From a virus: a stretch of 42,729 bases of DNA. The stretch covers positions 1 through 42,729 of the IMG/VR virus record IMGVR_UViG_3300043446_006169; one strand, given 5' to 3'. The notes beneath the pieces were generated by a model that searched no databases, was not told where the DNA came from, and was given only the letters and a program-made list of their open reading frames with translations. A program made the position numbers and the translations under genes. Of this stretch, positions 7,974 to 16,048 are shown one piece after another; the stretch's first letter is position 1, and every line of letters starts with the position of its first letter.

Positions 7974-10900
7974 AAAATTTTTATCTGTGGTTGGTTTTTC
8001 TGTTTGCTTTTGCGGCGCATGGTCAACGGTATGTGAGGACGTTCAACACGGCCGATGAGGCGTGGAATGCTAATTTGAATGATGTTCATACAAACATTTT
8101 TATCCTCCACCGGTCGACTGTGAATGACGGCGGCGGAGGCCAATTCTGGTACGAAAAGAATGCCACCACTGCTACGAATCTCGGAACTGTATGGGGCAAC
8201 ACAAACGGCGGACGACTGTTCCGGGTTTGGGACACTGAAGTAATTCCTCAGTGGTTCGGCGCTAACGACTCACTTACGGCGGACGCTGCACCGCAACTTC
8301 AAGCAGCAATTGATTTTGCTGCTCGTCCTACGTACGGATGGCAGGGTTACGCTGGACAATCATCCACCCCATTACTCCCTAACGATCTGACCAAATACAA
8401 CGGGTCGTTCAAAGTCAAAGCTGTCGGCGCTTTTGCTCTTTATTCTCCGGTGGAAATCAAGGGTGGTGTTTTGCTTGAGGGCAAACCGGGAAGTTCATCA
8501 GGCGACTTCGGTGGGCATACCGTTTTCCACTCTTTGCATGGTGGGGATACATTTTTTATTAACACCGGAAATCCTGATTGGCAATTTCGTATCGGCGGAA
8601 TACGCGATGTAAACATTGTTGGGCGAACTCAGACGTATCAACCGAATAAAAAGGCGATCAACACAGTAGTCAGCCGATATCAATTCAAAGTCGCTGATGC
8701 TGATGCTCCTCCTACGCTTGATGACCAAACTATTTGGCCATCGCATAACACGTGCTTTTTCTATGATCCAAATGGTGAATATCTGGGGTCGGCGCGTATC
8801 TTGTCGACATCTAGCTCTGCTGGATTAACCACGGTCAATTTGTGGCAGGACGGAACAGACGCGTACACTGGAATAAATAATAGCGCCGGCCTGCTCACAA
8901 CTTCGTGCAAGGTGGTATGGCCCGTTCGGATCACGAACGAGTTCCCGTCAATCAGTGGAAATTTCACAGATCCTTCGGTGGCTGGACCTGTCGGAGTCAA
9001 CATCAAGAACACGTCCACGCTAACCGGATCGCCCTATCTCGAGAATATCTTCTGCTGGAACTTCCACACTGGTTTTAGGTTTGGACCGGGCAATGTGTTT
9101 TCGGCGGCTCCGTATAAAAGTCTGAGGTCGGTGCGGCATAAGTTTGCTGGAATTGCTGTCCCACGTCCAGATAACACGACAGACATTGTTGTGGATGGTC
9201 TGACGTATGTGTCTGGCTACTACAATTTGGACTTTGGGCAAACACTTCCTGTTGGGGACACTGTTACAGTATCCGCAACATCTCCTGCGGTGTTTACAAA
9301 AGTTGGGCATGGGTTTACCGCTGGCACTGGAATTCGATTGGGCGCAACAGGATCTATGCCCGGCGGATTTACTGCCGGTACGGTTTATCCCGGCAAAATG
9401 TATTACGTGCAATCAACTGGTTTGACAGCTGACACGTTTCAGGTATCTGATTCATTTGTTGGTACTTCTGTAAATGCGTCGTCTACCGGCTCTGGTGTTT
9501 ATATTGCGGGTAGTGCGATTAGTCAACCTGCGCTACAGTATGGAGCTTACGGTATCTGGAACGCCCCGACATTTGCTAGGTTTGACACGACGGTTGCGGA
9601 GTTTTCGGCCTATGCGAATGTTTACGCTTCACGCATTATTGCCCCGCATTTCAAGTATTTGTTCTGCGACGGAACTCTTCGGCACGGACTCGTGCTTGGC
9701 GCTGGGTACGCAGCATCTTCCCCACCAACAACTTCACATTTGTCCGATTGGGTTTCGGTAGATCATCTTGTAGTAAAGCCGGGGCTTCCTGACTCTCCGC
9801 ATGATACCTATCACACGAATACTGTAGCGGTGTTTTTTGAAAAACCTGCTGGTACCGGGTGGTTTGCAGGCGTGTCAATCAATCAGTTCTCAGCGATGCG
9901 ATCGCTTGCTGGTGGTCCTCAATTCACTCACGCTTTTGACCTTCAGCCAGCTGCTTATGCAAACAGGGCAAAGGTTGGGATGATTGTTGAGAATAACGGA
10001 TATGCAGAATGGAGGAACCCTACCGGAAATATCCCAGAAGTCGACGCGCCTAACATGACGCAGGCAACGGATGTCGGCACGGGATGGTATCGACCGTCAT
10101 GGACACAGCGTGATTTTGCCGTCTCAGGCACACGTCTCTTGAGTCTGACGTCTGGGAACGTACTCGTCGAAAGCTCGACGGGGTCACAATTCTTCACGCT
10201 AAAGAATACCGCAAATTCGCAAGACGCCGCATTCTCGATCGGGAACGGGACTTTTTCCATTGATAATACTGCCATTGGCATTCGTCACGCGACGTTTTTT
10301 AGCGACACAAACAGCACGACGCTTTTCCTTGGTGCTTCTGGTAAGGCAAGTGGCGTTCGCGCCTCTTCGCTTCGTCCAGAATCAGCGGCAGCTGGCGGAA
10401 CTGATGTGCCGGGAAGCTCGTTCTACATCTACGGAAGTCCCGGAACAGGTGCCGCAACGGGTGGCGGAGACATCCAGTTTGTGACGCCTGATGTGGGCGC
10501 GAGCGGTACAGCTATCCAATCAATGACAGTCAAGGCGAGGTTTCCTCGCTATGGTGGTATCCACATGGCCGGGATCGCGTCCGATCCATTTGCAATTGGA
10601 TTAGGACACGTATATCCAAACTCAACTACCCGCAATTTTCGCTTTTTTGATGGTTCATACTGGCAACCTCTTAGCCTTCAGGCTGACGAACGAAATGTTG
10701 CCAGCGCGAGCACGGTCAATCTCGGGTTTCAAGACTCCGACAAGATTTATATTACTGGCACCACCACGATCAATAGTTTCGGCGCGGCCCTTGGAGGCAC
10801 CCGACGTAACGTGCGTTTTGAGGGTGTACTCACGTTGACCTACAATGCTACGTCAATGATCCTGCCGGGCGGAACTTCGATCATCACGGCGGCAAACGAC

Positions 10901-12646
10901 ACACTTGAAGCTCAATGTATTTCATCTGGCAACTGGCGTGTTGTCTGGTATCAACGGGCCAGCGGTGCGGCTCTTGTCTCGTCTGGTGGCGTTTCTGACG
11001 GGGACAAGGGGGATATTACCGTTAGCGGTTCAGGTGCGACCTACACCATCGACAACAGCGCGGTGACCTACGCGAAAATGCAGAACGTCTCGGCAGTGTC
11101 CAAACTTCTCGGACGCAATTCTGGTACTACTGGGCCTCCTGAAGAAATTACGCTTGGATCTGGCCTGACCATGACGGGATCTACACTATCAGCCTCAGGT
11201 GGTGGAGGCGTTACGGATGGTGATAAAGGTGATATTACTGTTACAGGCTCTGGGGCAACGTGGACTGTGGATGCTACGTCAATTACATATGCCAAGATGC
11301 AAAATGTGTCGACCGCATCTAAGCTTATTGGGCGCGGGTCAAGTGGATCTGGATCTCCTCAAGAAATTACGCTTGGGTCCGGATTTAGCATGGCGGCCAC
11401 AACTCTTAGCTATACTATTCCAGATAATGATTATGGCGATATCTCAATCGCTGGCGGTGTTTGGTCGCTTGATAACTCAAGTGTGACATTGGCCAAAATG
11501 GCGGATATGAATCATACGCGACTCCTTGGGCGTAAAACCGCTAGCGGTATTGGTGCTCCGGAAGAAGTTACTATCTCCGATGGGCTAGATTGGACAGCCG
11601 GTTCCGCTCCAGCTTTTGGGGATGTTTTATACAGGGGCGCTAGCAGTTGGGCCAGATTGGCGCCAGGCACCAGTGGTCAAATTCTACAAACGCAGGGAAT
11701 TGGGGCTAGTCCTCAGTGGGCAAGTGTTAATACGTCATCGTTAGCTAATAATGCGGTAAGTAATGCTAAATTGGCTACGATGTCATCATCAACGATTAAA
11801 GCGCGTGCGTCGGCGGGTACTGGCGATCCTGAAGATATTACACTATCGCAATTGCTAGACCTCGTCGGATCTGCAGCTCAAGGCGACATCCTTTACCGTG
11901 GCGCTTCGTCTTGGTCTCGCCTTCCCTCTGGCCAGCTTGGGAACTTCCTTCGTAGCGGTGGCACTAGCGCGGACCCCGCTTGGGACATCGGGCTTGTCAG
12001 CGCAAACCAGTACTGCCTAGCGGACGATTTCACCTATGGCACTGTCGGCACGTCGACTGGCTTTTGGACCGTCAACGGCGCAAACGTGACGCAGGCAGGA
12101 GCGCAAGCGGTCAATCGTCCTGGCGTTCTACAATTCACCACGGCCGCTAGCGCGACCGGAACAGCTTTCATTCACAACGGGATTTCAACCTACGTCTTTG
12201 GCGGCGGCGCGGTCTCGCTCGAATTCTCCGCGCGCCTCACAACGGTCGTGCCTGACGGTACAGAAACCTATGCGCTATGGATGGGCTTCCACGATAATAC
12301 CAGTGCAAACACTGCTACGGACGGCGCTTACTTCCTACTGACTTCAGCATCGGCAAACTGGCAAACCGTAACGGCGAAGGCGTCGACCAGAACGAGTAAC
12401 ACCACAACTGTTGGCCCAACAGTGAACACGTGGCAAAAATTCCGCATCGACATCAATGCGGCGTGTACGTCAATTACGTTTTACATCGACGGCACGTTGG
12501 TGGCAACTCATACGACAAACCTTCCCGACACGACATCGAACAACTCAGGAGTCATGTTCAACATCCTGAAGTCACTTGGCACAACGGCCCGTATCTTCCA
12601 AGTCGACTACGTGAAGATGTCCCAACAGTTCACAACCTCCCGCTAA
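7970..12646 (+). CDS. tail spike/fibre protein with Sec-like N-terminus, fibre repeats and lectin-like end
   Basis: 1558 aa from ATG 7970 (ATGA overlap; an ATG at 7955 would add five residues). Order of parts: residues 1-18 look like a signal peptide ([18 protein letters not shown], Ala-His-Gly before Gln); about 45-65 carry the DGGGG motif seen in phage spikes; about 85-900 are beta-rich with the fibre module [12 protein letters not shown] near 450, compatible with a beta-helix; about 1010-1325 hold repeats of the type [18 protein letters not shown]; the last 220 residues are a predicted jelly-roll resembling a lectin or sugar-binding fold ([18 protein letters not shown]). It probably forms the trimeric receptor-binding spike. 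GGCC is far rarer here than elsewhere in the window, a sign of recent exchange. The signal-like start is unusual for a cytoplasmically assembled virion protein. Confidence 0.8.
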   Translation: MKNFYLWLVFLFAFAAHGQRYVRTFNTADEAWNANLNDVHTNIFILHRSTVNDGGGGQFWYEKNATTATNLGTVWGNTNGGRLFRVWDTEVIPQWFGANDSLTADAAPQLQAAIDFAARPTYGWQGYAGQSSTPLLPNDLTKYNGSFKVKAVGAFALYSPVEIKGGVLLEGKPGSSSGDFGGHTVFHSLHGGDTFFINTGNPDWQFRIGGIRDVNIVGRTQTYQPNKKAINTVVSRYQFKVADADAPPTLDDQTIWPSHNTCFFYDPNGEYLGSARILSTSSSAGLTTVNLWQDGTDAYTGINNSAGLLTTSCKVVWPVRITNEFPSISGNFTDPSVAGPVGVNIKNTSTLTGSPYLENIFCWNFHTGFRFGPGNVFSAAPYKSLRSVRHKFAGIAVPRPDNTTDIVVDGLTYVSGYYNLDFGQTLPVGDTVTVSATSPAVFTKVGHGFTAGTGIRLGATGSMPGGFTAGTVYPGKMYYVQSTGLTADTFQVSDSFVGTSVNASSTGSGVYIAGSAISQPALQYGAYGIWNAPTFARFDTTVAEFSAYANVYASRIIAPHFKYLFCDGTLRHGLVLGAGYAASSPPTTSHLSDWVSVDHLVVKPGLPDSPHDTYHTNTVAVFFEKPAGTGWFAGVSINQFSAMRSLAGGPQFTHAFDLQPAAYANRAKVGMIVENNGYAEWRNPTGNIPEVDAPNMTQATDVGTGWYRPSWTQRDFAVSGTRLLSLTSGNVLVESSTGSQFFTLKNTANSQDAAFSIGNGTFSIDNTAIGIRHATFFSDTNSTTLFLGASGKASGVRASSLRPESAAAGGTDVPGSSFYIYGSPGTGAATGGGDIQFVTPDVGASGTAIQSMTVKARFPRYGGIHMAGIASDPFAIGLGHVYPNSTTRNFRFFDGSYWQPLSLQADERNVASASTVNLGFQDSDKIYITGTTTINSFGAALGGTRRNVRFEGVLTLTYNATSMILPGGTSIITAANDTLEAQCISSGNWRVVWYQRASGAALVSSGGVSDGDKGDITVSGSGATYTIDNSAVTYAKMQNVSAVSKLLGRNSGTTGPPEEITLGSGLTMTGSTLSASGGGGVTDGDKGDITVTGSGATWTVDATSITYAKMQNVSTASKLIGRGSSGSGSPQEITLGSGFSMAATTLSYTIPDNDYGDISIAGGVWSLDNSSVTLAKMADMNHTRLLGRKTASGIGAPEEVTISDGLDWTAGSAPAFGDVLYRGASSWARLAPGTSGQILQTQGIGASPQWASVNTSSLANNAVSNAKLATMSSSTIKARASAGTGDPEDITLSQLLDLVGSAAQGDILYRGASSWSRLPSGQLGNFLRSGGTSADPAWDIGLVSANQYCLADDFTYGTVGTSTGFWTVNGANVTQAGAQAVNRPGVLQFTTAASATGTAFIHNGISTYVFGGGAVSLEFSARLTTVVPDGTETYALWMGFHDNTSANTATDGAYFLLTSASANWQTVTAKASTRTSNTTTVGPTVNTWQKFRIDINAACTSITFYIDGTLVATHTTNLPDTTSNNSGVMFNILKSLGTTARIFQVDYVKMSQQFTTSR
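10988..11940 (+). repeat. degenerate tandem repeats inside the tail spike gene
   Basis: Two well-matched units (about 10990-11205 and 11206-11425) encode [14 protein letters not shown](W/Y)T-(I/V)D ... YAKMQNVS ... GR ... EITLGSG. A third, more diverged unit (about 11426-11615) begins [15 protein letters not shown], and two further half-units share GD(V/I)LYRGASSW. The DNA has diverged more than the protein, so these are old duplications under selection, typical of fibre shafts. Confidence 0.75.
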
Positions 12647-12649
12647 TCC

Positions 12650-13087
12650 ATGAAAGCTGTAATTCTATATAAAGATACAACCAACCCGCTCGGGCTCCCG
12701 GGCGAGTACCCAGCCGAAACGCGAGACATCCAGCAGGGCGAGACGGTGACAGCGCCGTGGGTGGAAATGAGCGAATCTGAAATAGAGGGTCGCATCTCGC
12801 AGTATTCGGAAACCGTGAAGCAGATCACCACGGCGGCGGAGTCAGTTCCGCAGGATGTTGCGCTCTGGCAATTCCGCGCCGCTGTCGCACTGGCTGGGTT
12901 GAAGGATGCAGTGGACGCTGCAGTGGCCGCGCTTCCTGAACCTTCTAAGACGGTCGCGACGGAGAAATGGGAATACGGCAATACCGTGCGCCGAAACCAC
13001 GCGATGATCACCACGCTCTCAGCGGCGCTCGGGCTCACATCTACGCAGGTAGATAATATCTTTAAAACCGCCGCATCACTTCAATGA
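12650..13087 (+). CDS. tail-fibre-linked protein of unknown function
   Basis: 145 aa. The C-terminal half contains LWQFRAAVALAGL followed by an Ala-rich helix, PEP, and a final helical part with GLTSTQVDNIFKTAASL. This layout is common in small proteins encoded directly after phage tail fibres, where a chaperone or tail-component role is suspected but not established. It begins 3 nt after the spike stop, has no ribosome site, and ends by ATGA overlap with the next gene. Confidence 0.6.
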   Translation: MKAVILYKDTTNPLGLPGEYPAETRDIQQGETVTAPWVEMSESEIEGRISQYSETVKQITTAAESVPQDVALWQFRAAVALAGLKDAVDAAVAALPEPSKTVATEKWEYGNTVRRNHAMITTLSAALGLTSTQVDNIFKTAASLQ

Positions 13088-13410
13088 CTAACATGCACGA
13101 AATTATTCAAACGTCGGCCGAAGTTGCTCAACAATCACCTTGGGCTTGGCTTATTGGTATGTTCTTTGGATGGCTTGGTGTGTCGGCTTATGGCATTAAG
13201 TACACAACTAAGCGTCTAGAAGAAAGTAGTGCAAAGCTTCTGGCCTCTGAGCAAGAAAAGGTTGACTTGATGCGCACACTTACAGAGGAAAAAGATGCAT
13301 TACATAAAGCGCATTACGACGAATTGATGAAAATAATTCGAGATCAGACGCTTGTATCTCAGCAAATGGTTTCGGCCCTCGACCGATTGGAAAAGGCTAT
13401 CATAAAGTAA
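13084..13410 (+). CDS. membrane-anchored coiled-coil protein, candidate lysis gene
   Basis: 108 aa. One hydrophobic segment (about residues 19-39, WAWLIGMFFGWLGVSAYGI) is followed by a long heptad-rich helix to the C-terminus. This resembles an inner-membrane spanin or a one-TM holin, and lysis genes often follow fibre genes. No neighbouring endolysin or outer spanin was found, so the role is unproven. It is the last gene before a promoter-like element and terminator. Confidence 0.5.
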   Translation: MTNMHEIIQTSAEVAQQSPWAWLIGMFFGWLGVSAYGIKYTTKRLEESSAKLLASEQEKVDLMRTLTEEKDALHKAHYDELMKIIRDQTLVSQQMVSALDRLEKAIIK

Positions 13411-13427
13411 TTGGCATATTTAATGCT
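13411..13427 (+). promoter_or_regulatory. sigma-54-like -24/-12 element
   Basis: TTGGCATA-TTTA-ATGCT has GG (13413-13414) and GC (13425-13426) exactly 10 nt apart and matches 10 of 14 consensus positions. It is very similar to the capsid element well beyond the core: both read TTGGCA-N8-TGCTAA-N-TCCC. It begins at the base following the stop codon of the preceding gene. The predicted RNA start is near 13438. Confidence 0.55.
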
Positions 13428-13437
13428 AAATCCCCTT

Positions 13438-13506
13438 GTGTTGTTGGTGATGAGGGGTCTACGAGCATCCGCCCCGTGCCGAAAGGTACGGGGCGGCTTT
13501 TTATTT
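13438..13506 (+). ncRNA. possible short RNA between promoter-like element and terminator
   Basis: If the element at 13411 is active, its RNA would begin near 13438 and be stopped by the terminator at 13469-13506, giving about 65-70 nt without an open frame. It could be a small RNA, a leader whose terminator is regulated (control of 13508-25558), or an accident of placing the fibre operon terminator after a promoter. No known RNA family is recognised. Confidence 0.3.
13469..13506 (+). terminator. intrinsic terminator upstream of the tail/core operon
   Basis: Stem CCGCCCCGTGCC / GGTACGGGGCGG (one mismatch), GAAA tetraloop, then CTTTTTATTTT. The T run is directly followed by the ATG of the next gene at 13508. 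Confidence 0.93.
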
Positions 13507-13507
13507 T

Positions 13508-13954
13508 ATGAACTCGTTTAGTCCAATTACTGAAATTGCGCCACAGGCTTATAGTCAAGTTACTGAAGTTAAGGATGCCTATGACTCATTCACCATTCCC
13601 GAAATTGTCGTTACGGGTACGATTGGCATTGTGGCCGAGTACATTGTATCTGCTGGCCCGTTTGCAATTCGGCCGTTGGCGCAAGCGCCGATTCTTTCCC
13701 TTACTGTCCGATGCTCCGGCACGCGTTATTTTGTCGGAGGCCCCAACCAACCTAACGCCCTTGCTCTTTCATATGAAGGGCAAACTATTCCAGAGGGCGC
13801 CATCTTTGAGTACTGGGCAACAGGGGCCACTCCAATTTCGGTACCAAGCCTTAACGTGCCGATTTCAACGCGTACGGGACAAACATTAAGTGTCACTTTG
13901 ACTGTGCCTGTACGCAAGTCTTACCCAATTTCTTACCCCATTACAAATGCCTAG
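13508..13954 (+). CDS. structural protein of unknown function
   Basis: 148 aa, predicted almost all beta (alternating Val/Ile/Thr), with GPFAIRPLAQAPILSLTVRCSGTRYFVGG in the middle. The start codon lies at the end of the terminator T run (TTTTATTTTATG) with no Shine-Dalgarno, and the 3' end overlaps the next gene by 8 nt. It is the first gene of the adaptor/nozzle/core block, so a tail or head component is likely. Confidence 0.5.
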   Translation: MNSFSPITEIAPQAYSQVTEVKDAYDSFTIPEIVVTGTIGIVAEYIVSAGPFAIRPLAQAPILSLTVRCSGTRYFVGGPNQPNALALSYEGQTIPEGAIFEYWATGATPISVPSLNVPISTRTGQTLSVTLTVPVRKSYPISYPITNA

Positions 13955-15059
13955 TTACAATTATCTTATTCCGCCAGTGGCCTTGGCCACAATCGGAACG
14001 CCGGGCGAACTTGAGGCCCAAGTGTCTACGGCCTTGCCGGGCACCAATATTGGCTTTGTCTGGTACTCATCCACAGCGCCAGACGTTATTACATACCCAG
14101 AGCTTAAACGCTTCATTTGGGCCGACTTGTCTGGGGCCCGTATCGTGCATCGGCACTGGAACAATACCACCCTGTCGTGGGAAACTGAGCTTCCGGCCGA
14201 TGGGTCAATTACCAACTCCATGTTGGCCGGTGGTATTACACTTAATAAGATTTCACTTACGGGTGCTACAGCTGGCTATGTACTTCGTGATGTGGCCGGT
14301 GTGCTTGCGTGGGATGATCCCACGAACCTTTTTACTGCTGGAACCTTTCGCGTGGCCGATACAGCAATTAAGTTGCCAGCTAGTGCTGGGTCTTGGGTTC
14401 TGTATTCTGATGGTGTGACTACGGGCTGGTCGTCATTTCCTACTTTGTTTGCGGCACAAACCGTGGCCGTTGCTAAAATTTCCACGACTGGGGCTGCTGA
14501 GAAAAAAGCCCTTTCGTATTTGAGTGGGGCCCTTGGATATAATACTGTCGAGAATCTTCTCACGGATAACTCCACTCCAGTCACGAAATTGGCGCCGGGC
14601 GGGGCCCTTAAAGTACCTCGATCTAATGCCGGTAATACTGCGCTTGAGTGGGTTGATCCTAGTGTAATTGTTTCTGCAGGCAAAACTGGCATCGGCTCTA
14701 CTTTCACGTCTAGTCTTGTGTCAATTCCGGCCGCCGGTGCGGCCATTACGCCTATTGCCCATTCAATGGCCGGTGTGCCATTCCATTACGAGTGGTATCT
14801 CGTGTGTAATGATGCGGCTGGCGATGCGGGCTTTGCTCAAAACGACGAAGTTAAATTGTCCTCGACGTTTGGAGCAGGAGGCGCCGCTGATGATCGCGGT
14901 CCAGAGTTTAGTGAATGGGCCGATTCCACAAACCTTTATCTTCGACGCGATTCGGCTGGTTTTACGATTAATGTCTTTCATAAAACCACGGGTACGCCAA
15001 CCGATATCACTGATGAGACTAAATGGCGCCTTAAGTGTCGCGCTATGTACTTCGCCTGA
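13947..15059 (+). CDS. tail fibre-like structural protein
   Basis: 370 aa. The central part has the same style of fibre linker as the spike (ADGSITNSMLAGGITLNKISLTGATAGYVLRDVAGVLAWDD and DNSTPVTKLAPGGALKVPRSNAGNTALEWVD, two diverged copies). The C-terminal 110 residues (SLVSIPAAGAAITPIAHSM... YEWYLVCNDAAGD) form a predicted beta domain. It is probably a second, shorter fibre or a head/tail fibre. The gene has the usual GGCC-rich composition, unlike the spike, so it seems a long-standing resident. Confidence 0.6.
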   Translation: MPSYNYLIPPVALATIGTPGELEAQVSTALPGTNIGFVWYSSTAPDVITYPELKRFIWADLSGARIVHRHWNNTTLSWETELPADGSITNSMLAGGITLNKISLTGATAGYVLRDVAGVLAWDDPTNLFTAGTFRVADTAIKLPASAGSWVLYSDGVTTGWSSFPTLFAAQTVAVAKISTTGAAEKKALSYLSGALGYNTVENLLTDNSTPVTKLAPGGALKVPRSNAGNTALEWVDPSVIVSAGKTGIGSTFTSSLVSIPAAGAAITPIAHSMAGVPFHYEWYLVCNDAAGDAGFAQNDEVKLSSTFGAGGAADDRGPEFSEWADSTNLYLRRDSAGFTINVFHKTTGTPTDITDETKWRLKCRAMYFA

Positions 15060-15061
15060 TT

Positions 15062-16048
15062 ATGCAATTTCTTGAATTACGTCAGCGCCTTGGGCGCGAA
15101 ATTGGGCTTAGGGCTGAGGACCGAGCTCAAAATCTCATCCTTGGGGAATTGATTAATGACGCTGCGCGCGAGATCTATGAGCAGACCGATCTGCCCAACT
15201 CGCTGCGTGAACAGACCATTCAGGTCAATTGGGATAATAATTCCCAGATCGTTACGCTTCCGGCCCACATGATGGAAATTCGGGGCATTCGCGATTATGT
15301 CATGGCCATCACGCTGCATGATATGCGCCCGCGCTATCATAATCACCCGTGGCCCACAGGGAGTATGTACACTTTTAGGCTGGTGGGCGAGTCGGCCATT
15401 TGCAAATCTATTGAAAATGATACAGTTCTCACGATGGACACTCAGGTCGAGGACGTGACTGTAACTGTGTCAGGGGCCACTGAGGCCGCGGCCCAGATCT
15501 CCGGAGACTTTGATCGGCTGGGCGCCGGAACTGCTGACACTATCAACTGGACTGAAATCCACTCAGTGTCCAAGGACATTTACACGTCAGCCGATGTGGT
15601 ACTTAAGAACGCGGATGGAGTTGAGATCTCGCGCATTTTGAATTATCTCAACTCGTCACGCTATATTCAATTGGAATTGTTGGAACGGCCCCAGACGCCA
15701 TTGAGCCCGGCCATTCTTCAGCCGGGGCGTACATTGGATGTTTTGTACAAACCGTACTATCGCCCATTGCGCCTTGATACCGATGTATTCCAAGTGGCCG
15801 GTTTTGATAGTGCGCTTTTGTACAAAGCGGTGGCCATTTATCGCATGAGGGCCATTGACGAAACGTCCACTGAAAATAAAGTGCTTGCGGCCAAAGCCCA
15901 AAATATTCGTAGCGATGAGCGCGTTGCCGAGGTAATTAAGTCACGCACGCAAGGTAACGAAATTCAACTTCAATTTGGCCATCCGCGCGGAGACATTTCC
16001 AATCTTCGTGGGGTTCGCCGTCACCGATACGGACGCGATGATTATTAA
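15062..16048 (+). CDS. head-tail adaptor (tail tubular protein A-like)
   Basis: 328 aa from ATG 15062, 2 nt after the previous stop. The start MQFLELRQRLGREIG, the helical first 60 residues (NLILGELINDAAREIYEQTDLP), a central beta-rich part and a helical C-terminus fit the podovirus gatekeeper/adaptor that docks below the portal (T7 gp11 type). An upstream in-frame start at 15035 would overlap the previous gene. The next gene, the nozzle, overlaps by 11 nt, as expected for this pair. Confidence 0.7.
   Translation: MQFLELRQRLGREIGLRAEDRAQNLILGELINDAAREIYEQTDLPNSLREQTIQVNWDNNSQIVTLPAHMMEIRGIRDYVMAITLHDMRPRYHNHPWPTGSMYTFRLVGESAICKSIENDTVLTMDTQVEDVTVTVSGATEAAAQISGDFDRLGAGTADTINWTEIHSVSKDIYTSADVVLKNADGVEISRILNYLNSSRYIQLELLERPQTPLSPAILQPGRTLDVLYKPYYRPLRLDTDVFQVAGFDSALLYKAVAIYRMRAIDETSTENKVLAAKAQNIRSDERVAEVIKSRTQGNEIQLQFGHPRGDISNLRGVRRHRYGRDDY

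Noticed and set aside
12489-12506. Sigma-54-like match (GGCACG-N6-GGC with 10-nt spacing) near the end of the spike gene
   Set aside because: It lies in codons for a conserved lectin-like motif, lacks the TGCT end shared by the three intergenic sites, and has no terminator or gene start in a fitting position.
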